NCBI GenBank assembly: GCA_947167125.1
Contig: CAMVGT010000017.1
Coordinates: 1 to 39,245, forward strand
Source of the DNA: an uncultured Erysipelotrichaceae bacterium
GTDB taxonomy: Bacteria; Bacillota_I; Bacilli_A; Erysipelotrichales; Erysipelotrichaceae
Direction: 5' to 3'
DNA length: 39,245 nt
Shown in pieces: positions 16,387-23,338 of this stretch. Below the pieces are notes generated by a model. The model searched no databases and had not been told where the DNA came from. It worked only from the letters and a program-made list of their open reading frames with translations. A program made the translations under genes and the position numbers. How positions within the stretch are numbered: position 1 is the stretch's first letter; every line of letters begins with the position of its first letter.

Positions 16387-16437
16387 TTGACAGAAAAAAA
16401 CATTTGTGAGATAAAGTGAATCGGCGGACATTATGTC
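16387..16437 (+). promoter_or_regulatory. tetR promoter and possible operator
   Basis: TTGACA (16387-16392), 17-base spacer, GATAAA (16410-16415) is a near-consensus sigma-A promoter. Palindromes GAAAT-G-ATTTC (16367-16377) and GACAT-T-ATGTC (16427-16437) flank it; the latter lies just after the expected start point and suits an autoregulatory TetR operator, though both are short. Confidence 0.7.
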
Positions 16438-16456
16438 ATTTAAAAAAAGAGGAATT

Positions 16457-17074
16457 ATGAATCGTAACGACCTGCGCTTTGTCAAAACAGAAGACCTGAT
16501 CCGAAAAGCATTCCTTGCATGTGCAGCTGAGAATGATTTTGAGAATATCCGGATCAAAGACATCTGCAATCATGCCAGAATCTCCCGCAACGCATTTTAT
16601 GCGCACTACGCCGACAAATATGAGCTTCTCGACAAGATCATTATTGATCTGAAGGAAAGCCTGAAAGCCGATATGACGCCGCTGATGCTGAACAACATCC
16701 ATCATCACCGGTTTGAAGAAAGCACGAAGTGGGCTGTCAATGTGATCTCTGACCACCGTGAAATTCTGCAGGTGCTTGCCAAAACATCGCCGCAGCTGCT
16801 CAGACAGCTTGTCCATGATGTCTTTATTGAAGGCACCCTGAGCGAGATCTATGAAAATACAGACGAAATCAAAAATGATGTGACGCTCCGCATGGCATAC
16901 AATGCGATCTCGGAAATGCTTTCCGGCAGTATCCTTGTATGGCTGCAGGATATGGATGCCGTCAGTAAAGAAGAAATGAAGTCTTTCATTGAAGATTTCC
17001 TTCATGAACCGGTTTCCATTCTGTATCAGAAGCTTGACTGCCATCCCGGCATGGTACAGAACACTGCAATCTGA
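16457..17074 (+). CDS. TetR-family transcriptional regulator
   Basis: 205 residues. The N-terminal TetR DNA-binding domain is clear: KTEDLIRKAFLACAAENDF, IRIKDICNHARISRNAFYAHY, then DKYELLDKII. The C-terminal ligand domain is all-helical and not assignable. The ATG at 16457 follows AGAGGA with short spacing; an in-frame ATG at 16433 is possible but has only GGCGGA. It is divergent from the esterase pair, which it may regulate, and is followed 23 bases later by a hydrolase-fold membrane gene likely in the same transcript. Confidence 0.9.
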   Translation: MNRNDLRFVKTEDLIRKAFLACAAENDFENIRIKDICNHARISRNAFYAHYADKYELLDKIIIDLKESLKADMTPLMLNNIHHHRFEESTKWAVNVISDHREILQVLAKTSPQLLRQLVHDVFIEGTLSEIYENTDEIKNDVTLRMAYNAISEMLSGSILVWLQDMDAVSKEEMKSFIEDFLHEPVSILYQKLDCHPGMVQNTAI

Positions 17075-17097
17075 TATTACGAATACGAATAAAAACT

Positions 17098-17937
17098 ATG
17101 AACGCATGGATTCTTTTCGCGCTTGCCGCAGCCGCGGGTGTGCTGATCGTGTCCATCTGGATCATTCAGCTCGCCGCATATCTGCTGCAGAAATATTCGC
17201 ATGAGATGAAAACCTGGCAGATTGTCATCTGCACGGTTTTCGTGTGGATCATGTTCTGCGCAGGCGGCGTTTTTCTTTTCCTGAATCAGACTGTCAAAGC
17301 CGAAGAAAACGCGGCGGAAGGATTGATTTCGGAAGAACGCGTCGTTGTTCATCAGGTGGAATCCGGATGGTATTTTGACGGATGGGCAGGCGGGCAGGCC
17401 GCTGTATTCTTCGGAAAGCGGGGCGTGGAAGAAAGCGCCTATGCACCGCTGCTGAAGGAAATCGCGCGTCAGGGACTTGACTGCTGGCTTGTCACATATC
17501 CGTATTCCATCGCTGATTTTGATCCGGAACTGCCGGATGCCATTCTGAACAGCCAGCCCGGTACCGCATGGTTTCTGATGGCACATGGCGACGGAATCTT
17601 TGCGGCAGACGCTTATTACCGTCTGCACAGCGATGAAGTGCAGGGGATGATCCTGCTGGGATGCTCGCCGCTTTCAAAAATGCAGGAGGATGATGAACTG
17701 ATCCTGATCCAGGGCGACCATGATGAACTCATGGACAATGCGGCATATAACAGTTCTTCTGATTTCCTGCCGGACCATGTCAGAGAGACGGTTCTTACCG
17801 GCGGAAATCATTCCGGCTTTGCGGCCTGCGGGCTTTTAAAAGGGGACGCGGAAGCGAAGATATCACCTTCTTTGCAGAGACAGAAAACATCCGAACTGAT
17901 CCGCAGTGCATTTATTCATTTCTACGCCGGAGACTGA
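17098..17937 (+). CDS. Membrane-anchored alpha/beta-hydrolase-fold protein lacking the nucleophile serine
   Basis: 279 residues. Two hydrophobic segments (about 4-28 and 40-62) precede a soluble domain with the alpha/beta-hydrolase_5 pattern: AAVFFGKRGVEESAYAPLLK, LVTYPY, an elbow at 162-166, ILLGCSPL, LILIQGDHDEL (acid) and LTGGNHSGFAACG (histidine). The elbow reads AHGDG where catalytic members have G-H-S-x-G, so Gly164 stands in place of the serine. Either it is inactive and binds a ligand, or it uses another residue such as Asp165. It follows the TetR gene by 23 bases. No strong ribosome site is visible, suggesting coupling or low expression. Confidence 0.8.
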   Translation: MNAWILFALAAAAGVLIVSIWIIQLAAYLLQKYSHEMKTWQIVICTVFVWIMFCAGGVFLFLNQTVKAEENAAEGLISEERVVVHQVESGWYFDGWAGGQAAVFFGKRGVEESAYAPLLKEIARQGLDCWLVTYPYSIADFDPELPDAILNSQPGTAWFLMAHGDGIFAADAYYRLHSDEVQGMILLGCSPLSKMQEDDELILIQGDHDELMDNAAYNSSSDFLPDHVRETVLTGGNHSGFAACGLLKGDAEAKISPSLQRQKTSELIRSAFIHFYAGD

Positions 17938-17948
17938 CTCCGGTTTTT
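17927..17948 (+). terminator. Intrinsic terminator
   Basis: CCGGAG-ACTGA-CTCCGG followed by TTTTT, overlapping the stop of the hydrolase-fold gene. Confidence 0.88.
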
Positions 17949-17949
17949 C

Positions 17950-17978
17950 TTTACAATGCGTAAAGAAAGGAGTACTCT
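17950..17978 (+). promoter_or_regulatory. bioY promoter
   Basis: TTTACA (17950-17955), 17-base spacer, TACTCT (17973-17978). The expected start point falls at the left half of the BirA operator, so bound BirA would block initiation. Confidence 0.6.
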
Positions 17979-17984
17979 TTCATT

Positions 17985-18015
17985 CGTAAACCAAAAATGC
18001 AATTACAGGTTTACG
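17985..18015. promoter_or_regulatory. BirA operator upstream of bioY
   Basis: CGTAAACC-N15-GGTTTACG, a perfect dyad with the half-site and spacing of known BirA boxes (TTGTAAACC-N15-GGTTTACAA type). The right half runs into the GGAGGT ribosome site of bioY. With birA itself next door this makes biotin-dependent repression of bioY highly likely. Confidence 0.92.
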
Positions 18016-18025
18016 GAGGTGTTCT

Positions 18026-18568
18026 ATGAAACTTACAGTCAGGCAGATTTCTTCCACCGCTCTGATGGCGGCCGTCATCTGCATCCTTTCACCCATCGCG
18101 ATTCCTCTTGCCGGCCAGGTGCCGGTGTCACTCGCAACTCTGGCGGTCATGTTGACAGGCGGATTGCTCGGACCGTATCTTGGAACGCTGGCAGTATTGA
18201 TCTATCTGCTGCTTGGCGGAATCGGACTGCCCGTATTTGCCGGATGGACCGGCGGCTTCGCATTGCTGTTCGGCATGACAGGAGGGTATCTGTTCGGTTA
18301 TCTGCCGCTGGCTTTTCTGACCGGTCTTGCGGCTGAAAAAATGAAACATCCCGGCGACTGGAAAATCCTTACTGCAGGAATGATCGCAGGAACCGCAGTG
18401 CTTTATCTGCTTGGAACATTCTGGTTCATGAAGTATACCGGCATGGATCTTGCGGCATCCTTAGCCGCCTGCGTCATCCCGTTTCTGCCGGGTGACTGTC
18501 TGAAGATGATCGTCACATGCATTCTTGTGCCGCGTCTGATGCCTGCCGCACAGAAAATCACCGTATAA
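18026..18568 (+). CDS. bioY: Biotin transporter substrate-binding membrane protein BioY
   Basis: 180 residues with about six hydrophobic segments. It is the S component that captures biotin for an ECF transporter. Family features: QISSTALMAAVICILSPIAI at the start, GQVPVSLATLAVMLTGGLLGP (the conserved loop after helix 1), LLLGGIGLPVFAGWTGGFALL, GGYLFGY, and a final PGDCLKM segment. No ECF ATPase or T-component gene is nearby, so it must share energising units encoded elsewhere, as group II ECF transporters do. GGAGGT precedes the ATG and a BirA operator overlaps its leader. The birA gene is convergent 12 bases downstream. Confidence 0.97.
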   Translation: MKLTVRQISSTALMAAVICILSPIAIPLAGQVPVSLATLAVMLTGGLLGPYLGTLAVLIYLLLGGIGLPVFAGWTGGFALLFGMTGGYLFGYLPLAFLTGLAAEKMKHPGDWKILTAGMIAGTAVLYLLGTFWFMKYTGMDLAASLAACVIPFLPGDCLKMIVTCILVPRLMPAAQKITV

Positions 18569-18579
18569 AAAAGACCGGC

Positions 18580-19533
18580 TTACTGCCAGTCCTTAATGGA
18601 AATTTCACCGGAATGCAGCAGCTGTGATGTGCCGTCTTCCTTTTCGATGATCAGGTTTCCTTCCTCATTGATTGCTTTTGCAATCCCAACATAAGGAATA
18701 TTGCTCAGTGTATAGACAATCTGCTTTCCAAGAACGATCGAATCGCGTCTGTAAAGTTCCATGGTTTCAGGATCTTCCAGATGCGCCGTCCGTTCCAGCA
18801 GGTGTTCCCTCAATGAAGCCGCTAAGAAGGATCTCTGCAGATGCACCGCATTCAGGGATCCGGCTGTTTCTTTGATCTCATCGGGGAACTCAGAAGTACG
18901 GCAGTTGATGCCGATGCCGATGATGACCGTCTGAATCGTTCCTGTTTCAAAATCGCTGACCGCTTCGCTCAGAATGCCGGCGATTTTTTTCTTTCCCAGA
19001 AACAGATCATTGACCCATTTGATTCCCGGACGGATGCCGCAGGTTTCTTCAATCGCTTCCGCCGATGCTACAGCGGCGGCAGGGGTGATGCGGGAAATCT
19101 GTCCGGTATGTTCAGGATGAATGAGAATGGAAAAATACAGCCCGGTATTCTTCGGGGAATAGAAGCTGTGACCCTGTCTGCCTCTGCCGGCAGTCTGATG
19201 ATTGGCAATGACAATTGTGCCGTGAGGCGCATTCTGTGCCGCCAGGATTTTTGCGTAATTGTTTGTGGAGTCAATGGTTTCAAAGACATGGACCGGCGTA
19301 TCGATTGACGGATCGCATGCCCTGATCGCTTCTTCGCTCAGAAAATCATTGGCATCCGTAAATGTATAGCCTGAAGGATCGGAAATGATTTCAAATCCGT
19401 CACTGCGCAGTGCCTGCACCGCTTTCCAGATGCCGGCTCTGGAAACGCCGTATTGCCGGGCAAGCTGTTCGCCCGAAAAAGATTCCTGCGGATTGGCGCA
19501 GAAGAATCTGAGAAGTTCGTCTTTGAGTGCCAT
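18580..19533 (-). CDS. birA: Bifunctional biotin ligase / biotin operon repressor BirA
   Basis: 317 residues, the length of two-function BirA. Residues 1-60 form the winged helix (FSGEQLARQYGVSRAGIWKAVQ). The ligase core has STNNYAK, GRGRQGHSFYS with the biotinyl-AMP loop at 116-121, GIKWVNDLFLGKKKIAGIL with the lysine of KWVND, and GIGINC. The C-terminal SH3-like domain is complete. It joins biotin to acyl carboxylases and, when loaded with biotinyl-AMP, binds operators such as the one before bioY. AGGAGG lies six bases before the ATG. It is convergent with bioY with no clear terminator between. Confidence 0.97.
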   Translation of the reverse strand: MALKDELLRFFCANPQESFSGEQLARQYGVSRAGIWKAVQALRSDGFEIISDPSGYTFTDANDFLSEEAIRACDPSIDTPVHVFETIDSTNNYAKILAAQNAPHGTIVIANHQTAGRGRQGHSFYSPKNTGLYFSILIHPEHTGQISRITPAAAVASAEAIEETCGIRPGIKWVNDLFLGKKKIAGILSEAVSDFETGTIQTVIIGIGINCRTSEFPDEIKETAGSLNAVHLQRSFLAASLREHLLERTAHLEDPETMELYRRDSIVLGKQIVYTLSNIPYVGIAKAINEEGNLIIEKEDGTSQLLHSGEISIKDWQ

Positions 19534-19644
19534 GAATACCTCCTGACCAAGTCAAATCCTAATACGAAGCGGGCTTCTTTTCAAGAAAGGTATTTAAAGA
19601 CAGAATGATTGTTTTCGTCTACAATAGATGCGGGGTAAACGACA

Positions 19645-20607
19645 ATGAACTTTGAACTTGAAAAAACATGCAATGATTTCCTTGATTATTCTGAAATCTG
19701 CCATACATGGTCGCGTTTTTCCGACCGCCGTCTGGATGCGCTGGGCGCTTATATCTGCCTGATGCGCAGATGCGAACCGACGGAAGAACTGCTGCAGCTG
19801 TGCAGGGACATTGTGCACGAATATTCCGGCTTTTTCTCAATGATGAGAGGCTTTGGCGAACATGCGCTGGTTGCGCAGCTTTCCTGTGAAAGGGATCCGG
19901 GTGCCGCAATGGCGCTGACCGACCGCGCATATCATGTACTCCGTGATGAATTCAGTGCCAGCCACTATCTGCCGATGCTGGCATACTATATGGCAACTTC
20001 CATGGCACCGGACAATTTCGTTCCGTTTGCCCGGAGAGTACGTGAACTCTATGAAAAATTCAACGACAAACATCCATGGCTGACCGGGGAAAGGGATGTG
20101 ATTTTCACCGGCCTTCTTGTCGGTACAGGAAAGGATCCTCAAGCACTTGAGGAAGAAGCGGAATATACCTGGCAAATGCTGCTGGACGGTTTCCGTTTCC
20201 ACAAGGACGCGATTCAGACGCTTGCCCATGCGCTGACTCTGTGCAAAGGGGAAGCACCTTATAAAGTCGCCAAGTTCCGCAATCTCCGCAACCGTCTCAG
20301 ATCGTTAGACTTCAAGTACGGCAAGGATTATGAAATCGTGCCGCTCGGCATTCTTGCCAATTCGGGTATCGATGAGGAACAGATTGTTGCTGACTTTGCC
20401 GAAGTCAACGATTATCTGAAAGGACACGGAAATTACGGATTCTGGCTCGGCTTCTCAACGGAAACACGCTACCTGCACACCATTCTGTGCCTGTCCGCAT
20501 ATTATCAGAGCGCGACCAATGAACTTGCGATGGCATATCTGATTTCTGTACTCGTCGATATTGAGCGTGAACAGTCTCAGAGCACGACGACAGCCGCAAC
20601 GATGTAA
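19645..20607 (+). CDS. DUF4003-family protein
   Basis: 320 residues, all-helical, soluble. The layout fits DUF4003: a paired-helix repeat region with LDALGAYICLMRR, HALVAQLSCERDPGAAMA, FSASHYLPMLAYYMATSM, a central DVIFTGLLVGTGKDPQALEEE, and the GHGNYGFWLGF segment before the last helices. No catalytic motif is seen and the function of the family is unknown. A GCGGGG site precedes the ATG. A weak promoter (AAGACA, 17 bases, TACAAT at 19620-19625) lies upstream. It stands alone between birA and the FeoA-like gene. Confidence 0.75.
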   Translation: MNFELEKTCNDFLDYSEICHTWSRFSDRRLDALGAYICLMRRCEPTEELLQLCRDIVHEYSGFFSMMRGFGEHALVAQLSCERDPGAAMALTDRAYHVLRDEFSASHYLPMLAYYMATSMAPDNFVPFARRVRELYEKFNDKHPWLTGERDVIFTGLLVGTGKDPQALEEEAEYTWQMLLDGFRFHKDAIQTLAHALTLCKGEAPYKVAKFRNLRNRLRSLDFKYGKDYEIVPLGILANSGIDEEQIVADFAEVNDYLKGHGNYGFWLGFSTETRYLHTILCLSAYYQSATNELAMAYLISVLVDIEREQSQSTTTAATM

Positions 20608-20633
20608 TTCTATTTCATATATTCTGAAGACAG

Positions 20634-20739
20634 TCAGCCTGTACTAAGCATGGTTATGCATGCTAAGGTGGAATCATGAAAGCAGGCAGAGGTTTTCCTC
20701 AGCGACCCGTTCTCAAAGCCTGAAAGGGAAGGAGAACGT
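20634..20739 (+). promoter_or_regulatory. Structured leader of the FeoA-like gene
   Basis: The 132-base gap before the FeoA-like gene holds nested stems: GCCTG (20637-20641) with CAGGC (20683-20687), enclosing AGCATG-GTTATG-CATGCT (20647-20664), followed by GAGG-TTTT-CCTC (20689-20700). A 15-codon ORF runs through the 3' part. I could not match it to a riboswitch class from memory, including the NiCo, manganese, c-di-GMP and cobalamin types. Confidence 0.5.
20676..20723 (+). CDS. 15-codon upstream ORF in FeoA leader
   Basis: ATG at 20676 follows AAGGTGG with five-base spacing and encodes MKAGRGFPQRPVLKA, ending in TGA 16 bases before the FeoA-like ATG. Its codons run through the outer stem's 3' arm and the GAGG/CCTC hairpin, so ribosome movement would open both. 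It may be a regulatory leader peptide; chance is not excluded for so short a frame. Confidence 0.35.
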   Translation: MKAGRGFPQRPVLKA

Positions 20740-20964
20740 ATGCTTTGTCTGAATGATGTCCATGACGGAAGAAGCTGCAGTATTATCTGGCTGATCGGAA
20801 AAACCGGAACAATGATCCGCAACGCATGCGGTCTGCAGCTGGATGACAGGCTTGAAATGATCCGCAATTCCGGAAAGGACGGTGTAATCGTCAGAAACGG
20901 AAGCCGCCGGATCGCGATGAGCTATGACGCTTCCTATGCAGTCAAAGTCGAACTGTGTCAATGA
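20740..20964 (+). CDS. FeoA-domain small protein
   Basis: 74 residues. The pattern fits a FeoA/SH3-like barrel: a first strand pair (SIIWLIGKTGTMIRNA), CGLQLDDRLEMIRN in place of the usual L-G-L-x-P-G-D segment, then DGVIVRNGSRRIAMSYDASYAVKVE, which matches the closing strands and helix of FeoA. FeoA assists FeoB in ferrous iron uptake, but no feoB is present here, so this may be a stand-alone regulator or partner protein. GGAAGGAG precedes the ATG. The leader is structured and a strong terminator overlaps the stop, so this is a single-gene unit. Confidence 0.7.
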   Translation: MLCLNDVHDGRSCSIIWLIGKTGTMIRNACGLQLDDRLEMIRNSGKDGVIVRNGSRRIAMSYDASYAVKVELCQ

Positions 20965-20987
20965 AAGGAGAGAAATCTCCTTTTTCT
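20964..20987 (+). terminator. Intrinsic terminator
   Basis: AAAGGAGA-GAAA-TCTCCTTT perfect 8-bp stem with GNRA-type loop and T-tract, overlapping the FeoA-like stop. Confidence 0.9.
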
Positions 20988-21004
20988 TTTCCTGCATCCA
21001 TGGT

Positions 21005-21010
21005 TATAAT
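21005..21010 (+). promoter_or_regulatory. Candidate -10 of the AbiEi-like gene
   Basis: TATAAT 24 bases before the ATG at 21035; no good -35 (the T-rich tract of the preceding terminator lies there). Confidence 0.4.
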
Positions 21011-21034
21011 TTTTTTGACAGGAAAGGGCGGCAG

Positions 21035-21757
21035 ATGGTGGAAAAAAGAAAAGAAACAGGCGGTGACGCACAGGCTTTCACAACCAGGGAGTTTATCGAA
21101 ACTCTGCTGAAAATCAACCCGGAATACGGCGAGCGCAAAGCCTACCGTACCCTTCAGCATCTGCAGGAACAGGGCCGCATCACCAAAGTGAGCAGGGGAC
21201 ATTATACCTTCAAAATCAGCCGCAAGGTCTACCGCTACCGTGCTTCCTCCCTGATGAAATCAGTCCGCAGGAAGATTGAAGCCGCTTTTCCGAAATGCGA
21301 GTTTCAGATTTTTGAACTGCAGCAGTTCAATGAATTCCTCCAACATCCGCTTGATTACAACGCCGTGTTTGTCGAAACCATTCACGGCTATGAAGAAAAG
21401 GTCAGCGATCTTTTGCGCAGCGGGGATGTGCTTGTCATGCGGGATCCGGATTACACCCGGTTTCAGCGCTACCGCACCGATGAAGTCATTGTCGTGTGCC
21501 GGCTGATCACCGACAGTCCTGCCCCATGTCCGGCAAGTAAAACCGCATCTCTTGAAAAGCTTCTTGTGGATCTTTTTTCAAAGAAGCTGACCGGCCGCCT
21601 GATTGACAGAAGCGAATACCGCCGGCTGTTTGAAGAAGCGTTCTCACGCTATTCCATCAATGAGAAATCGATGTTCCGCTATGCAAGAAGGCGTTCGCAG
21701 GAAAAGGAGATCGTATCCTTCATTGCCGAAGAAACACTGATTCATCTGATGATCTGA
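21035..21757 (+). CDS. AbiEi-antitoxin-like / DUF6577-type protein
   Basis: 240 residues from the ATG at 21035 (AGGAAAGGGCGG upstream). The N-terminal part is a winged helix: FTTREFIETLLKINPEYGERKAYRTLQHLQ, then QGRITKVSRGHYTFK, the wing and short basic hairpin seen in AbiEi antitoxins. The middle is alpha/beta (FQIFELQQFNEF, YNAVFVETIHGYEEKV), and SLEKLLVDLFSKKL matches the SLEK-LVDL block typical of AbiEi C-terminal and DUF6577 proteins. AbiEi normally pairs with a nucleotidyltransferase toxin (AbiEii); none is adjacent, so it is an orphan. It probably binds DNA. The family assignment is from pattern only. Confidence 0.65.
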   Translation: MVEKRKETGGDAQAFTTREFIETLLKINPEYGERKAYRTLQHLQEQGRITKVSRGHYTFKISRKVYRYRASSLMKSVRRKIEAAFPKCEFQIFELQQFNEFLQHPLDYNAVFVETIHGYEEKVSDLLRSGDVLVMRDPDYTRFQRYRTDEVIVVCRLITDSPAPCPASKTASLEKLLVDLFSKKLTGRLIDRSEYRRLFEEAFSRYSINEKSMFRYARRRSQEKEIVSFIAEETLIHLMI

Positions 21758-21781
21758 GGAATCCATTGAGGTTCCTTTTTT
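21757..21781 (+). terminator. Intrinsic terminator
   Basis: AGGAATC-CATTGA-GGTTCCT stem (one G-U pair) followed by six T. Confidence 0.75.
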
Positions 21782-21866
21782 AAAGAACAGTCATAAATGT
21801 TAAATATTCTTTTTGCAGAAAAGGACTATTATGGGAAAGAACCGGAAAGGAAAAAGGAGGTGCGCA

Positions 21867-22229
21867 ATGTCATTGCTCGGTAATTTTCTCTGGCTGATTT
21901 TCGGCGGCTTTCTCAGCGGACTCGCATGGATCGGTGCCGGAATTCTCTGGTGCATCACAATCATCGGCATTCCTGTCGGGATGCAGTGCTTCAAGCTGGC
22001 TTCCATTTCATTCATGCCGTTCGGCAGATTTGTGGAATACGGCGGGGGAGCACCGTCGTTTTTGCTCAATGTCATCTGGCTGTGTACAACCGGATGGGTA
22101 CTGGCGCTCGGCAACTTCATGCTTGGTGCAATGCTCTGTATCACTGTGATCGGAATACCGTTCGGAAAGCAGTTCTTCAAGATCGCAAAGCTTTCTCTGG
22201 CACCGTTCGGCGCCTATATTGTGAGTTAG
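21867..22229 (+). CDS. YccF-domain membrane protein
   Basis: 120 residues with two copies of the YccF domain: LGNFLWLIFGGFLSGLAWIG, CITIIGIPVGMQCFKLAS, then LLNVIWLCTTGW, CITVIGIPFGKQFFKIAK and LAPFG. The repeated ITxIGIPxGxQxFK motif is diagnostic. Inner-membrane protein of unknown function. The ATG at 21867 follows AAGGAGG by seven bases; the open frame starting at 21813 adds an unsupported basic extension. Ended by a UUCG-loop bidirectional terminator. Confidence 0.92.
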   Translation: MSLLGNFLWLIFGGFLSGLAWIGAGILWCITIIGIPVGMQCFKLASISFMPFGRFVEYGGGAPSFLLNVIWLCTTGWVLALGNFMLGAMLCITVIGIPFGKQFFKIAKLSLAPFGAYIVS

Positions 22230-22231
22230 AA

Positions 22232-22251
22232 AAAAGGCCTTCGGGCCTTTT
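22232..22251. terminator. Bidirectional intrinsic terminator
   Basis: AAAAGGCC-TTCG-GGCCTTTT, perfect 8-bp stem with the stable TTCG tetraloop, between convergent genes. Confidence 0.92.
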
Positions 22252-22258
22252 GTCATTC

Positions 22259-23128
22259 TTACAGATTCTTAAACACTTCGTCATCCATCTTTTCATTGAA
22301 CGGATGATCCAGCAGATCCGGATGGCTCAGGAAATATTGCAGCATCTTCATCGATTTGGAGAAGTAATAGCCATCCGCAATTCGTTCATCCATGGTGATG
22401 TTGAGATCCACCGCGTCGCGGAAGATGACTTCATCATTTTCATAGAACGGCATCCTGCCGGCCTTGCCGATGACAATAAACATCGAAGTGGTTCCCCAGT
22501 TGGTCAGATGGTGATAGCCGCTGGGCAGTCCGATCGAGCCGAGATTGGCGAAGTTGACAGTGGAATGATACGGATCTGTTTCCACCAGTTCCTTCGGAAT
22601 CATTCCTTTTTTCTCCAGCCAGCATACCGAACTGATCAGAGGTCTTGAAACTGCCTTGGGCAGCGCGTTCAGCTTGTCCATGACACCGGTTGATTCATCC
22701 TTATAGCTTTTGTTTTTCAGCTTCAATAACTGTCTGTGGATTTCATTGTGCAGATCATCGATCGTCCAGTCCGGCTTTGAATGAATAAACGCGAGAACTT
22801 CTCCGCCTTCATCCGTGAATTCCTGCTTGACCGTAAAGGCCGCGCTGACTTCATTGCGCTTGTACATTTTCCGGTTATGGATAAAGATCGAAAGCTTTGA
22901 GCGAAGCGTGATGGTTTTGAGCGTCGCAGCGATCAGGCACTGAAACAGGTTGTATTTATATTCCGGATTGTCCGCATTCTTTTTTTCCAGATATTTATTG
23001 ACCTCTGTCAGATCAATCCGGAAGGAGAAGAATGCTTCGTTATCGCATCTGTTCGGATACATGAAAGGCATAATAAAATGCATGGAATCTATCTTCTTCA
23101 GATATTTTGCGTCAAATCTGTCCCCCAT
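22259..23128 (-). CDS. Acyltransferase-fold protein (CAT / 2-oxoacid dehydrogenase E2 catalytic-domain-like) with altered active site
   Basis: 289 residues, single domain without lipoyl arm. The chloramphenicol-acetyltransferase/E2 fold is suggested by FFSFRIDLTEVNKYLEK, FQCLIAATLKTI, GSIGLPSGYHHLTNWGTTSMFIVIGK, and LNITMDERIADGYYFSKSMK near the end. The last contains the site equivalent to HxxxDG, but the catalytic His is Glu248 (ERIADG), with Asp252-Gly253 kept. Activity as a CoA-dependent acyltransferase is therefore doubtful. GGGAGA precedes the ATG. It is a single-gene unit, convergent with yccF, and an inverted repeat lies in its promoter region. Confidence 0.8.
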   Translation of the reverse strand: MGDRFDAKYLKKIDSMHFIMPFMYPNRCDNEAFFSFRIDLTEVNKYLEKKNADNPEYKYNLFQCLIAATLKTITLRSKLSIFIHNRKMYKRNEVSAAFTVKQEFTDEGGEVLAFIHSKPDWTIDDLHNEIHRQLLKLKNKSYKDESTGVMDKLNALPKAVSRPLISSVCWLEKKGMIPKELVETDPYHSTVNFANLGSIGLPSGYHHLTNWGTTSMFIVIGKAGRMPFYENDEVIFRDAVDLNITMDERIADGYYFSKSMKMLQYFLSHPDLLDHPFNEKMDDEVFKNL

Positions 23129-23150
23129 AATAATCTCCCTTCATAAACAG

Positions 23151-23177
23151 TGTTCATTTTACTACTGATCGTGAACA
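23151..23177. promoter_or_regulatory. Inverted repeat upstream of the acyltransferase-fold gene
   Basis: TGTTCA-N15-TGAACA, perfect 6-base arms, 22 bases before the minus-strand ATG. The spacing is suited to a dimeric regulator. The plus-strand lipoprotein starts 160 bases to the right, so it could serve either. Confidence 0.4.
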
Positions 23178-23338
23178 TTAACACACATTTTTGCGATTGG
23201 TGTCCTGTAAGCGGTGCCATCGGAACAAAAGGTGAAAATTGTTTCTTTTTCCATGAATATGACTTGTTTCGTAATTTAAACAGTGGTATCTTCATCATTG
23301 TGCCTGAAAAGGCAGATATCGGAAAGGAAGTAAATCAC

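Noticed and set aside
20634-20739. Known riboswitch in the FeoA leader
   Set aside because: The core motifs of the NiCo, manganese, c-di-GMP-I/II, cobalamin, fluoride and preQ1 classes that I can recall are not present; kept only as a structured leader.
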